This document shows, one piece after another, positions 24,484 through 33,741 of a stretch of 64,000 bases of DNA. Position 1 is the first letter of the stretch. Each line of letters starts with the position of its first letter. This DNA comes from an uncultured Alphaproteobacteria bacterium. Its GTDB lineage: Bacteria; Pseudomonadota; Alphaproteobacteria; RF32; CAG-239. Below the pieces are notes generated by a model. It did not search any database, was not told the DNA's origin, and saw nothing but the letters and a program-made list of their open reading frames with translations. A program made the position numbers and the translations under genes. The DNA is taken from assembly GCA_944392275.1 (NCBI GenBank), contig CALXWA010000003.1:95286-159285 (forward strand), read 5' to 3'.

Positions 24484-25590
24484 TCAAGAATTATTTTTAA
24501 AAAATATTTCCCCACATATTACGGGTTCACTCACGCCGGTTACCGTTGGGAGCCCTATCGGCAATTGATGAATACGACGCATTGCCATATAAGCAATGGC
24601 CTGAGCTTCCATGGTTTCTGCGTTCCACCCTAATTCTTTTGCCGTTTTGATTTCCGTTTCTTCCATCAACTGACGTAAAAAGCGCACCAAAGTCGGATTC
24701 CCTGCTCCGCTTCCACAAACAATAACTTCTTTGGGCGGCTGCGGAATGTATAAGGATAACGAATAAATAATACTTTCGGCTACATAAGCGGTTACGGTAG
24801 CACACCCATCTTGCAAAGAAAGGCCTTCCAGATGCTCCAACTTATCTTTAAACTGACTAAAATCGGCAGACTTGGGCGGAAATTTTGCCAAATATTTATC
24901 CCGCATCAGGGAAAATAAAATTGAGGGATGAATTGTCCCCGTAATGGCTAATTTGCCGTTATAATCTGTCCTTTGGGCTCCATGTTTTTCCACCCAATTA
25001 TTAATTGCCAAACAACCGACTCCGGCATCAAACCCAGCTATCTCACCATTATCTCCAATCCATACGATACTGGATATTCCGTCAATATTTACCACCACAA
25101 TCGGTTTTTGGTGAGAGGACAGTAATAAAGCGTAATACGATGCCGACAACGGAGATCCTTTTCCGCCGGCCATGATGTCCGCTTTGCGAAAATTACTAAC
25201 CACATCAACCTGAAAAGTGTCGCATAAAAGGTAAGGATTGCCCAATTGATGAATGTAATGATTTTCCGGTTGTTGTAAAATTATCGGCCCAGAAAATCCG
25301 ATTAATTCAATTTTCTCATCATAATCTTCTATCAATTCTTTTGCCGATGCAATGCTAAATGCCATAATCTGTTGCTCAAGCTCGGACCAGAATTGTTGCG
25401 AGAAATCTTTTTCTTCTTTGCCGGAGGCTCGTCGCAACATTTGGTACAAACTATCTTCATAGGGAAAAACTTGCGAGGGGCCATAGTCAAAAACATCTAC
25501 TCCGTCCGTCGTTAAAACGGAGAGTTCCATCCCTTCAAGAGAAGAATTACTTCTTATTCCCAAAACCCGACGGGCTTTAATTGCATCCAT
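24484..25590 (-). CDS. anmK: Anhydro-N-acetylmuramic acid kinase, divergent
   Basis: AnmK phosphorylates and opens 1,6-anhydroMurNAc released by lytic transglycosylases, feeding cell-wall recycling. The 368-residue protein keeps the family C-terminus (GLPTVTGVSEPVICGEIF), the NFRKADIMAGGKGSPL segment near 150-165 and the Asp of GFDAGVG. The N-terminal phosphate loop, normally G-x-SGTSxDGxD, reads GIRSNSSLEGME, and GPGN reads GVGC. These changes touch ATP or sugar contacts, so activity is uncertain. GGAG lies 15 bases before the ATG, farther than usual. MltA, which makes the substrate, is encoded 11 kb away. Confidence 0.82.
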   Translation of the reverse strand: MDAIKARRVLGIRSNSSLEGMELSVLTTDGVDVFDYGPSQVFPYEDSLYQMLRRASGKEEKDFSQQFWSELEQQIMAFSIASAKELIEDYDEKIELIGFSGPIILQQPENHYIHQLGNPYLLCDTFQVDVVSNFRKADIMAGGKGSPLSASYYALLLSSHQKPIVVVNIDGISSIVWIGDNGEIAGFDAGVGCLAINNWVEKHGAQRTDYNGKLAITGTIHPSILFSLMRDKYLAKFPPKSADFSQFKDKLEHLEGLSLQDGCATVTAYVAESIIYSLSLYIPQPPKEVIVCGSGAGNPTLVRFLRQLMEETEIKTAKELGWNAETMEAQAIAYMAMRRIHQLPIGLPTVTGVSEPVICGEIFFKNNS

Positions 25591-25678
25591 TATAAAAAAC
25601 TTTTACTCCTTTGTTGCATTGTCAAAATATTATGATAAAATGCGTTAAGATTTGGTTATAATATAAAGGAAAGGAAAA

Positions 25679-26935
25679 ATGAGTACATTTAAATCACAGT
25701 TTATCAACATTATGGTTGAACGCGGTTTCTATAATCAATGCACCAATGAATCCGGATTTGATACTTATTTGTACGAATGCGAAAAAAGCGGGAAACCGGC
25801 TGTGGGTTATCTGGGCTCTGATCCAACCGGAGATAGTCTGCACGTTGGACACATTGTTCCTTTAATGATGTTGCGTTGGTTTCAAAAATGCGGGCATAAA
25901 CCGATTGCTTTGGTTGGCGGAGCAACGGCTCGTATCGGGGACCCTTCCGGAAAAGACAAGCTCCGTCCTTTTTTAAGTGAAGAAACTTTAGCGGAAAACG
26001 TCAAAGGATTGAAAAAATCTTTTTCAAAATTTTTAACCTTTGGGGATGGGCCGACCGATGCCCTTATGGTTGATAACTGGGATTGGTTTAAGGATATTAA
26101 TTATTTGTCCTTTTTGCGTGATATCGGGACCTTTTATTCCGTTAACCGTATGTTGACCATGGATAGTGTTAAAACACGTTTGGAGCGGGAACAACCAATG
26201 TCTTTTTTGGAATTTAACTATATGTTGCTCCAAGGGTATGATTTTTGCGAATTATATAAAAACTATGGATGTCGTGCCCAAATTGCCGGCTCGGATCAAT
26301 GGGGTAACATTACTTCCGGGACAGAGCTCGGACGACGGAAATATGATATTGAGTTGTTTGGCTTTACCAGTCCGATTATTACCGACTCTGCCGGTAAAAA
26401 AATGGGAAAATCCGAGGGAAATGCCGTTTGGATTAATGAGGAAAAACTTTCTTCTTACAATTATTACCAATACTTTCGCAATATTGGGGATGCCGAGGTC
26501 GGCAAATGTTTACGCATCTTTACGGATTTGCCTTTAGATGAAATCAAACGTTTGGAGGCCTTAAAAGATCAAGAAATTAATGAGGCAAAAAAGATTTTGG
26601 CCTATGAAGCAACAAAGATTTGCCGTGGCGAAAACGAAGCTCGTTTGGCTCAAGAAACGGCCGTTAAAACTTTTGAACAAGGAATCAGCGATGATAATCT
26701 GCCTTCGATTGAACTCTCTGATATTGAGGGGCTCGGAATCTTAGATGCTTTTTTGAAAATCGGTTTTGTACAGAGCAAAGGAGAGGCTCGGCGTTTGATT
26801 AAACAAAACGGGCTGAAACTCAATGATGCCCCTATTCAAGATGAAAATTATCTTTTAAGCTCTAAAGATATTCGTGATGGGAAGATTAAGCTTTCCCAAG
26901 GAAAGAAAAAACACGGTCTCATCAAAATCGCCTAA
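25679..26935 (+). CDS. tyrS: Tyrosyl-tRNA synthetase
   Basis: Class I synthetase that charges tRNA-Tyr. The 418-residue protein has the HIGH-type motif HVGH at 55-58, the tyrosine and tRNA pocket segments, and KMGKSEGNAVW near 241-251 as the KMSKS loop. A C-terminal S4 RNA-binding domain (about 350-415, FLKIGFVQSKGEARRLIKQNG) follows. Length is normal. AAGGAAAGG precedes the ATG, and TATAAT at about 25660 is a likely -10. It is divergent from anmK and ends in a strong terminator, so it is a single-gene unit. Confidence 0.97.
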   Translation: MSTFKSQFINIMVERGFYNQCTNESGFDTYLYECEKSGKPAVGYLGSDPTGDSLHVGHIVPLMMLRWFQKCGHKPIALVGGATARIGDPSGKDKLRPFLSEETLAENVKGLKKSFSKFLTFGDGPTDALMVDNWDWFKDINYLSFLRDIGTFYSVNRMLTMDSVKTRLEREQPMSFLEFNYMLLQGYDFCELYKNYGCRAQIAGSDQWGNITSGTELGRRKYDIELFGFTSPIITDSAGKKMGKSEGNAVWINEEKLSSYNYYQYFRNIGDAEVGKCLRIFTDLPLDEIKRLEALKDQEINEAKKILAYEATKICRGENEARLAQETAVKTFEQGISDDNLPSIELSDIEGLGILDAFLKIGFVQSKGEARRLIKQNGLKLNDAPIQDENYLLSSKDIRDGKIKLSQGKKKHGLIKIA

Positions 26936-26958
26936 TAAAAAAAGTTTTTGTTTTTTTT

Positions 26959-26985
26959 AAGCTGAGGAAACTCAGCTTTTTTTAT
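26959..26985 (+). terminator. Terminator of tyrS
   Basis: AAGCTGAG (26959-26966), GAAA loop, CTCAGCTT (26971-26978), then a run of T. A textbook intrinsic terminator. Confidence 0.93.
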
Positions 26986-27055
26986 TGCTTTATGGTGTGA
27001 AAAGAACTATATTTTAAATGAAAAATATTATTAATAAACTATAAAAATCAATTAT

Positions 27056-27769
27056 ATGAAAAAGAATTATCTTACCTCAAGAATTGAGGATGTGAAAGAA
27101 AGCGGAAAAGAGTTTCAACTTGTGTTGAGCGGCGGAAAATCTTTTTTTGTTGCAAAAGATAAATTATCTCTTGTTCCCCAAAAAGGACAGGAAATTACCT
27201 TATCTTTTTTGCTAAATACCTTGGTCGGAATTGAACTTGACGGCACAAGTGTCTACGGCCTGGATGAAGAAGGTTTGCTGCAAGAGCTCCGTAAGGCAAC
27301 TCGATTGTTGGAAACTGAAATTTACCGACAAAAAGTAAAAGCCATGACCGCTGAGGTTGACCAAAGGTATGCTAAATTGACACCGATCTTTCGGCATCGT
27401 TTAGCTCTTTTTAAGCTTGTATTTCCCAAAAAGAGTGTGGAGCATTGGTTTTCAGAAGTTAAGGCTTTTGAGTTAGCCGAGGCTCTTTACAAAGCTTATG
27501 CTAACGGGCAGGTAAAAGAGCTCAGTACCCAAAACATTCACGGGTTGTCTGAGGCCAACGAAATTAAGGGTTATGCTCTTAATTTGGCTATTCAAATGGC
27601 TCGGGATCTTCAGGTTCAACCAAAGTTAGAGACAATGGCCGTTGAAAAAAGAATGCTTTTGTTTTCTTGCAGCACGTTACGTCTGGCTGATCTGGACGGA
27701 GATGTTTGCGGAATCAAAGATATTGTTTCTTACATGGAAACAATAGCGGGAGAAGCAAAAGCTGTGTAA
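27056..27769 (+). CDS. Unknown soluble protein
   Basis: I do not recognise this 237-residue protein. It has no signal peptide or membrane segment. The first 70 residues look like a small beta-rich domain (KEFQLVLSGGKSFFVAKDKL). The rest is helical, with basic stretches such as RKATRLLETEIYRQKVKAM. It starts at an ATG with no strong ribosome site (only AAAAATCAATTAT upstream) and lies between two terminators, so it is its own transcription unit. It occupies the place before the Bat operon where a MoxR ATPase gene is often found, but it has no Walker motif. Confidence 0.75.
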   Translation: MKKNYLTSRIEDVKESGKEFQLVLSGGKSFFVAKDKLSLVPQKGQEITLSFLLNTLVGIELDGTSVYGLDEEGLLQELRKATRLLETEIYRQKVKAMTAEVDQRYAKLTPIFRHRLALFKLVFPKKSVEHWFSEVKAFELAEALYKAYANGQVKELSTQNIHGLSEANEIKGYALNLAIQMARDLQVQPKLETMAVEKRMLLFSCSTLRLADLDGDVCGIKDIVSYMETIAGEAKAV

Positions 27770-27784
27770 ATTTTTTCTTTCAAG

Positions 27785-27813
27785 AAAGGGTGACTTTATT
27801 GTCACCCTTTTTT
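27785..27813 (+). terminator. Terminator after the 27.1-kb gene
   Basis: AAAGGGTGAC (27785-27794) and GTCACCCTTT (27801-27810) form a perfect 10-base stem with a 6-base loop, followed by T residues. Confidence 0.93.
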
Positions 27814-27822
27814 ATTTGGCTC

Positions 27823-27851
27823 TTGATATTTGTCATGAGATCTCCTAAATT
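27823..27851 (+). promoter_or_regulatory. Candidate promoter of the Bat operon
   Basis: TTGATA (27823-27828), a 17-base spacer and TAAATT (27846-27851), placed just after the upstream terminator and 37 bases before the DUF4381 start. Confidence 0.4.
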
Positions 27852-27887
27852 TTAGATAGTGCGGATTGATAGAAGGGACACGTGTTT

Positions 27888-28340
27888 ATGAACGAAAATT
27901 TACCCGAATTAAGAGATATTCATCTTCCCGAAGGAGTTTCCGTTTGGCCTCCGGCTTATGGTTGGTGGGTTATTTTAGGAGGAGCTCTTTGTTTCGTTCT
28001 GATTATTGCATTGGTTCAATTGCTCCGCAAAAAATCTAAAAAGCTCTATGCCCTCCATTTGTTGAAAAACATTTATTGCAACAACAGCCTCCGATCTGTT
28101 GTTGAGATGTCGGCTCTTTTACGGCGGATTTGTGTTTTTAAGTATAAAGAGGCCATGACCTTATACGGCGAGGATTGGCTAAATTTTCTGAATTCTCATT
28201 CCTCTAAAAAACTTGAAGGAGAATCGGCTCAATTATTGCTTGATGCTCCTTATATGAAAAATCTGCCTCAAGATTTCAAAAGCGGAAATGTGGTTCGGCT
28301 CCGCCTCTTTTGCCAAAATTGGATCGGAGAAAACTTATGA
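27888..28340 (+). CDS. DUF4381 membrane protein, first gene of the Bat operon
   Basis: The 150-residue protein has one membrane span (about 24-47, YGWWVILGGALCFVLIIALVQLL) after a short N-terminal segment LPELRDIHLPEGVSVWPPAYG that is typical of DUF4381 proteins. A cytoplasmic helical part follows. DUF4381 genes sit in MoxR/Bat operons next to VWA-domain genes. The start could be GTG at 27882 or ATG at 27888; GGG at 27875-27877 is 4 or 10 bases away, and I take the ATG. Its stop overlaps the next start (ATGA), so translation is coupled. Confidence 0.8.
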   Translation: MNENLPELRDIHLPEGVSVWPPAYGWWVILGGALCFVLIIALVQLLRKKSKKLYALHLLKNIYCNNSLRSVVEMSALLRRICVFKYKEAMTLYGEDWLNFLNSHSSKKLEGESAQLLLDAPYMKNLPQDFKSGNVVRLRLFCQNWIGENL

Positions 28341-29347
28341 ATCAATTTGCGTATCCTTGGGCTTTTCTTCTTCTGTTGTTGCCTTTTTTATTGCGGATGT
28401 TGCTTCCGGCCGTTAAAGGCTTGCATGGCGATGCTCTTAAAGTTCCGTTTATATTTGATTTAGAGAAAATATCCATAAAATCGGGAAGTCTGTGGCATAT
28501 GGGCAGTGCCAATACGGAAGGGCTTTTTTCTAAATTCTTTTGGTTTTTGTATCTGGTTTGGTTTTTACTTGTTGTGGCGGCAGCTCGTCCGCAATGGGTT
28601 GGAGAACCGATACGTCTAAACAACGAAAGCCGAGATATTCTTTTGGTCTTGGATATTTCCAACTCCATGCTATCTCCTGATTTTGCTCTCAACGGTTATC
28701 AAACCGACCGTCTCACGGCCTTAAAAAAAGTTGCCGGAGAATTTTTGCAAAAACGTACGGAAGACCGTGTGGGATTGATTTTGTTTGGTACCAGAGCTTA
28801 TCTGCAAGCCCCCTTAACCTTTGATAAAAAGTCCGTTGGCGAAGTTTTGTGGGCAATGGATGCCGGAATGGCCGGAAATTCAACCGCTATCGGAGATGCC
28901 GTCGGTCTGGCCCTGAAAACGCTTAAAGATGCCCCTAATCCTGAAAATAAGGTGATTATTTTACTTACCGACGGGGAAAACAATGACGGAAGTTTAACCT
29001 TAGGGCAAGCAACCAAACTTGCCTATGATGAAGGAATAAAAATTTATACCATCGGGATGGGCAGTCCTGAAAATTATGTTTCTTCTCTTTTCGGAATCCC
29101 TTTGGGAATGAAAAGTGATTTGGATGAGGAAGGTCTAAAACAATTGGCCAATGCCACCAAAGGCACTTACTTTCGTGCCAATGATACCGAAACTTTGGAA
29201 AAAATTTATGCCACTATTGATAAGTTGGAGCCCAGCAAACATGATGAACGGTATATCCGTGAAACAAAAGAACTCTTTTATCTTCCTTTGTTGGCGGCGA
29301 TTTTTGTTTCTTTTGCTCTTGCCCTTGCCTTAAGGAGAATTAACTGA
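28337..29347 (+). CDS. BatA-type VWA-domain membrane protein
   Basis: The 336-residue protein has an N-terminal membrane region (about 1-30 and 60-85), a periplasmic VWA domain and a C-terminal span (about 308-332). The metal-ion adhesion site is complete: DISNS near residue 106 and TDGEND-like TDGENND near 216. Bat proteins were linked to aerotolerance in Bacteroides and act with MoxR ATPases in envelope stress; the exact role is unknown. The chosen ATG has GGAG 7 bases upstream and overlaps the previous stop. It overlaps the next gene by one base. Confidence 0.88.
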   Translation: MNQFAYPWAFLLLLLPFLLRMLLPAVKGLHGDALKVPFIFDLEKISIKSGSLWHMGSANTEGLFSKFFWFLYLVWFLLVVAAARPQWVGEPIRLNNESRDILLVLDISNSMLSPDFALNGYQTDRLTALKKVAGEFLQKRTEDRVGLILFGTRAYLQAPLTFDKKSVGEVLWAMDAGMAGNSTAIGDAVGLALKTLKDAPNPENKVIILLTDGENNDGSLTLGQATKLAYDEGIKIYTIGMGSPENYVSSLFGIPLGMKSDLDEEGLKQLANATKGTYFRANDTETLEKIYATIDKLEPSKHDERYIRETKELFYLPLLAAIFVSFALALALRRIN

Positions 29348-31110
29348 TGGAAGAATGGTTGGTTAAATTTCATTTTTTGCGGCCATGGTGGTTGGTGCTC
29401 TTGTTGGTTCCATTGTTTTTTTATGCTCGTTTCTTACGCGGAAAAAACAATAAATCCTCTTGGGAAAAAGTTTGCGACCGCCGCTTGCTTGACTTTTTGT
29501 TGATCAAAGGGTCTTCTCTACAAAGAAAAATTATGTCTCATTTTGCTTTGGTCGGTATGGTTGTTGCCATTATTGCCGCGGCCGGTCCCAGTTGGGAAAA
29601 AATTGAGATTCCGAGTTTGGAACCTGAGAATCCGGTTATGATTTTATTAAACCTTTCTTCGGATATGAAGGGGACCGATTTGCAACCTAATCGTTTATTC
29701 CGTGCAAAATACAAGATTCAAGATTTTGTTAAAATGCTCAAAGGAGCTCAGATTGGTTTGGAGGTTTATAGTCGGGAGCCTTTTGTTATTTCTCCGCTTA
29801 CGGAAGACGGAGAAATTATCCTTAACCTTTTACCAGCCATTAATTTAGATATCATGCCCTCTAACGGAGATCGATTGGATCGGGCTTTGGACTTGGCTGT
29901 CGAGAAGTTCAAAAACGCCGGATTTATCCAAGGAGAGATTGTTGTCTTTACGCCCGATGTCGGCCAAAATTTTGATTTAGCTTTAGCCGCCGCCCAAAGA
30001 GCCAAAGCCCAGAACTATCGTGTTAATGTTATAGCAACTGCTGTGGAGCCTTCGGAAAAGCTCCAGCTCATCGCCCAAAGAGGCGGCGGAGATTATTGGA
30101 ATCTGGCAACATCGGATCAACAATTGGCTTCTTTGGCCGAAAAAATCAGCCACAACAAAGGAGAGCTTAAAGAAAGTAAAAATTGGCAATCCGTTTGGCT
30201 GGATTATGGGTATTATTTTTTGATTTTGCCAATGTTGTGTTGTCTGTATTTTTTCCGTAAGGGAATTTTGGTTTTGTTTTTGGTCTTGGGAGCTTTTCCG
30301 GCTCAGGCCGGCTTTCTTACCAATGACAATCAAGACGGGCTCAAATATTTTAACAACGGAGACTATCAAAAAGCCGGAGAAACCTTTGCTGATAGTAAGT
30401 GGAAAGGGTCTTCTTGGTACCGCACCGGAAATTATGAGCAAGCTTATCTTGAATTTGCCAAAAACAATGATACTACCTCGCTTTACAATCAGGGGAATGC
30501 CCTTGCCAAAAGCGGAAAAATTGAAGAGGCAATCCAAAAATATGAGGAAGTGCTTAAACAAGACCCCAAGCACGAAGATGCTCGTTTTAATTTAGAGTAC
30601 TTAAAAAAACAACAAAACCAGCAACAACAAAATCAGCAACAGAGTGCTCAACAGCAGCAAAAAAACAAGAAAGACCAAGATGAGTCTTCCCCTCAAGAGA
30701 AAGACCAAAACAAGGACCAAGGATCTAAGCAACAACCCCAAAATTCTGAGAGTGATAAAAATTCTTCTGAGCAAGAGCAAAATTCTGCCTCGCAGCAACA
30801 GCAAGACCCTACAAACACTCAAAATCAAGAAAACGCTCCTCAAAAAGAAAAATCGCAATCACCACAAACGCAATCTTCTTTAGATGAAGAAAAGTCATCC
30901 GCTCAAGAGCAAAAGATGTCGCAAAAACCTCAACCTAAGGCCGCCAACAATAATCGCCTTGGGCAAAAAGAGGAGCAAGCTCCCAAATATGATGAAGAGG
31001 TACAAGCCAAAGCACAACAGTATCGAGAGATTCCTGAAGACCCAGGCGGATTGTTGAAAGCTTTTATCTTAAAAGAGTATCAAAAAAATCGTTATCGTGA
31101 ACAACAATAA
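29347..31110 (+). CDS. BatB-BatC fusion: VWA domain plus TPR and Gln-rich tail
   Basis: The 587-residue protein joins two parts that are separate genes in many genomes. Residues 1-300 are BatB-like, with spans near 15-30, 60-80 and 285-320 and a VWA domain. Residues 325-420 contain TPR repeats (NNGDYQKAGETF; YNQGNALAKSGKIEEAIQKYEEVLKQDPKHEDARFNL cut here in two motifs) like BatC. Residues 420-560 are low complexity, mostly Gln, Asn, Lys, Ser. The VWA metal site is degenerate: the position of DxSxS reads NLSSD in MILLNLSSDMKGTD, so metal binding is doubtful. Start overlaps the batA stop. Confidence 0.85.
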   Translation: MEEWLVKFHFLRPWWLVLLLVPLFFYARFLRGKNNKSSWEKVCDRRLLDFLLIKGSSLQRKIMSHFALVGMVVAIIAAAGPSWEKIEIPSLEPENPVMILLNLSSDMKGTDLQPNRLFRAKYKIQDFVKMLKGAQIGLEVYSREPFVISPLTEDGEIILNLLPAINLDIMPSNGDRLDRALDLAVEKFKNAGFIQGEIVVFTPDVGQNFDLALAAAQRAKAQNYRVNVIATAVEPSEKLQLIAQRGGGDYWNLATSDQQLASLAEKISHNKGELKESKNWQSVWLDYGYYFLILPMLCCLYFFRKGILVLFLVLGAFPAQAGFLTNDNQDGLKYFNNGDYQKAGETFADSKWKGSSWYRTGNYEQAYLEFAKNNDTTSLYNQGNALAKSGKIEEAIQKYEEVLKQDPKHEDARFNLEYLKKQQNQQQQNQQQSAQQQQKNKKDQDESSPQEKDQNKDQGSKQQPQNSESDKNSSEQEQNSASQQQQDPTNTQNQENAPQKEKSQSPQTQSSLDEEKSSAQEQKMSQKPQPKAANNNRLGQKEEQAPKYDEEVQAKAQQYREIPEDPGGLLKAFILKEYQKNRYREQQ

Positions 31111-31124
31111 TCGGAGATTTGGAA

Positions 31125-32894
31125 ATGGAAAAAATAATTTTAGGTATTTTGTTTTCGCTTCTTGTGCATACAAGCGTGATGGCTCAGACTTTCTCCGCAA
31201 GAGTTAATCGGGATACTATTCCCGAAGGAGAGACGTTTTTGTTGACGCTGGAACTAGATGGAAAGAACGCATCAACTTCTCCGGATTTTAAGGCTTTGGA
31301 AAAAGATTTTTATATCTATTCGGTTTCCAATGCTTATCAAACCAATATTGTTAACGGTGATGTCAAAAAATCGCAACAATGGAATTTGGTGATGATGCCA
31401 AAGACGGTCGGGAGTCTTGTTGTTCCGTCTCTTACCTTAGATAAGTTGCAAAGCAACCCCATTAATCTTAAGGTCGTTAAGGCCGGAGAGACAATTTCTC
31501 CACAACAAACAAATGACCAAGGGCAAAATCGTCCGCGTTTTAAGATTTCGGGAAAAGTTGATGACAACACGCCCTATGTTCAACAACAAATTACCTATAC
31601 TTTAACCCTTAATGATACCGGTGGTTTGCAAGGAGAAGAACCCGTATTTTTAGCCTCTCCGGATAGTCCGTGGATTATTAAAAGCCTTGGGGCTCCGGTT
31701 ATTTCTTCTCAGATTGTTAACGGGAAAAGTATTCGTGAAATTGAATTTAAATATGCCCTCTTCCCGCAAAAAAGCGGAATCCTTGAAGTCCCGGCCGTTC
31801 GCTTTAACGGATATTATCTTACCAAAGAAAAACGCACCGATCCCTTCGGAAGCTTTTTTAATGATGATTTGTTTATTGCCGGGTTTGGGATGGCCGATGT
31901 CTTTGCAACCCGAAATCCCGTTGTGTTAACCACGGATCCCATTACGGTCGATGTAAAACCCGCCGCTCCCGAAAATAACGGACGGTGGTGGTTGCCGGCA
32001 GAAAATGTTAAATTATATGCCGAATTCACGCCTTCCCAAAAAGAATATCGGGTCGGGGAAGCGATTAACCGCACCCTTTATCTTACGGCAGCGGGTGTGA
32101 CGGATACCCAACTTCCGGAAATTAATTTTGCTCCGGCCGATGGCTTAAAGCAATATCCGGAAAAACCGCAAAGTCTTATGAAAGTCCAAAAAGGAAAAGT
32201 TTTGGCGGTTGAAAAAATTGCAACGGTCTATATTCCCGAAAAAGCGGGAGCCGTTACTTTGCCGGAAATCAGCGTAGACTGGTTTAATGTCCAAACAAAA
32301 AAAATGCAAACGGCTACCTTGCCTGCCGTTACCTTAAATATTACTCCGGCGGATACGGTTAATAATCCGGTTTTGCCAAGCCAATCCCAAGACGAAAATC
32401 TTTATGTGCATGATGGCGGAGATGAACCCTCTCCTTCCCAACCAAATGAGCCAAAAGAAATTACGGCTCTTGAGCACCTCAACGATTTTAACATTTATGT
32501 TCTTTTGCTCGGTGCTTTTGCCTTGGGGATTGCTTTTAGTTATCTGTTAGTGAAAAGTAATGACCACAAAGCTCATGAGCCGCATATCCGCAATTATAAA
32601 AAATATATTATTGAAAAAGCCAAAGCAAAAGATTTACGTGCTTTGCGAGATGGTCTTTTGGAATGGGCCAGAAAGCATTTTCAAAATGATAATATTGCCA
32701 CTCTTAAGGATATTGAAGATTTGGTCAAACTTCCCGAATTTGAGTGCGAAATCGAAAAATTAACCGAATCTTTATATGCCCGTGATAACAAAGATTGGAA
32801 TGAAAAGTCTTTTATTAAGGTCTTTGAAAAAGTTTGCAAAAAAAAGGTGCAAAGGAAAAAGAATGACGAACTTCTCCCCAAGCTCTACAAGTAA
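31125..32894 (+). CDS. BatD-type protein (oxygen tolerance family)
   Basis: The 589-residue protein has a signal peptide (MEKIILGILFSLLVHTSVMAQ, cut after MAQ), then several Ig-like beta domains (about 22-430) with the BatD pattern VNRDTIPEGETFLLTLEL near the start. A single span (about 458-480, YVLLLGAFALGIAFSYLLV) and a cytoplasmic helical tail follow. It is the last Bat component here. I start it at ATG 31125 (GGAG 8 bases upstream); a TTG two codons earlier is less likely. Its end overlaps the next gene by 32 bases, which ties that gene to the operon. Confidence 0.87.
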   Translation: MEKIILGILFSLLVHTSVMAQTFSARVNRDTIPEGETFLLTLELDGKNASTSPDFKALEKDFYIYSVSNAYQTNIVNGDVKKSQQWNLVMMPKTVGSLVVPSLTLDKLQSNPINLKVVKAGETISPQQTNDQGQNRPRFKISGKVDDNTPYVQQQITYTLTLNDTGGLQGEEPVFLASPDSPWIIKSLGAPVISSQIVNGKSIREIEFKYALFPQKSGILEVPAVRFNGYYLTKEKRTDPFGSFFNDDLFIAGFGMADVFATRNPVVLTTDPITVDVKPAAPENNGRWWLPAENVKLYAEFTPSQKEYRVGEAINRTLYLTAAGVTDTQLPEINFAPADGLKQYPEKPQSLMKVQKGKVLAVEKIATVYIPEKAGAVTLPEISVDWFNVQTKKMQTATLPAVTLNITPADTVNNPVLPSQSQDENLYVHDGGDEPSPSQPNEPKEITALEHLNDFNIYVLLLGAFALGIAFSYLLVKSNDHKAHEPHIRNYKKYIIEKAKAKDLRALRDGLLEWARKHFQNDNIATLKDIEDLVKLPEFECEIEKLTESLYARDNKDWNEKSFIKVFEKVCKKKVQRKKNDELLPKLYK

Positions 32895-33741
32895 TGTTCA
32901 ACCAATCTTTTTAGAAAAGATTCAATATCCTCAAGATGATTTTGAGAGCTATTCTCTGGAGGCCGATAAAGTTACCGCTCTTCTTAAAGAGCATCGGCTT
33001 CCGGAAATTCGGATTGATTTGCCGGAAGATAATCGCCCGAGAATTGCCGTTATTCTTGCTCAAGAAAAACATCCGCTCCGCGAAAAGGCTGATTATGCCA
33101 TTCATCCGGATTATGTTAATGCCCTTTTGCAAGCCGGCGGTTATCCGATTTTTGTCAGCTATGAAAAACTCTCTGAGCAGCTCGACAACATTCAACCCCA
33201 AGGGATTTTGCTGATTGGCGGATGTTTTAATGTGCCGAAAGAATGGTATAATAAAACGCCTTTGAGTGATATTGACCAAAGGGGGAAAGCTTATTTAGAG
33301 CTATGTGATTATGCCAAAGAACATCATTTGCCTACGCTTGGAATTTGTGCCGGACATCAGGTTTTGGCCGGAATTTTTCATGGAAAGCTCAAGCAAAACA
33401 TTAATCAAGGACGCTCCGAAAAAGACAGCCACAAACAAGGCGGATATGTTTTGGCCCATGAGGTCAACCTTGTTCCCGGCAGTAAGTTATATAACATTGT
33501 GCAGAAATCTTGTTTGAGAGTTAATTCTGCCCATAATGAAGCTGTTTGTGACGAAAATACGGATTGTTTTCTTGTTAGTGCAAGAGCACCGGATGGGATT
33601 ATTGAAGCGATTGAGCCTAAAGCCCCCTGGCATGATTTTGTGCTTGGAATCCAATGGCATCCGGAACGTTTGGTTAAGCTCGGAGATGAAGATAATCTTA
33701 AAATTTTCAAGGCCTTTATCGGAGCAATGAAAAATGATTGA
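32863..33741 (+). CDS. Class I glutamine-amidotransferase-like hydrolase (peptidase C26 / PuuD-like)
   Basis: The 292-residue protein has the triad of the family: the nucleophile Cys in LGICAGHQVLAG, and His and Glu in IQWHPERLV near the C-terminus. Family members cleave gamma-glutamyl bonds, such as gamma-glutamyl-GABA in PuuD. Here the next gene is a D-Ala-D-Ala dipeptidase, so a gamma-D-glutamyl peptide from the cell wall is a possible substrate; that is inference. I use the ATG at 32863, which has AAGGA 6 bases upstream, rather than a longer in-frame start within batD. It overlaps batD by 32 bases and the dipeptidase by 8. Confidence 0.82.
   Translation: MTNFSPSSTSNVQPIFLEKIQYPQDDFESYSLEADKVTALLKEHRLPEIRIDLPEDNRPRIAVILAQEKHPLREKADYAIHPDYVNALLQAGGYPIFVSYEKLSEQLDNIQPQGILLIGGCFNVPKEWYNKTPLSDIDQRGKAYLELCDYAKEHHLPTLGICAGHQVLAGIFHGKLKQNINQGRSEKDSHKQGGYVLAHEVNLVPGSKLYNIVQKSCLRVNSAHNEAVCDENTDCFLVSARAPDGIIEAIEPKAPWHDFVLGIQWHPERLVKLGDEDNLKIFKAFIGAMKND

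Noticed and set aside
30601..30858. Minus-strand Leu-rich ORF under the Gln-rich tail of the BatB-BatC gene
   Set aside because: Antisense of CAA/CAG and AAA-rich codons gives Leu and Phe by composition only.
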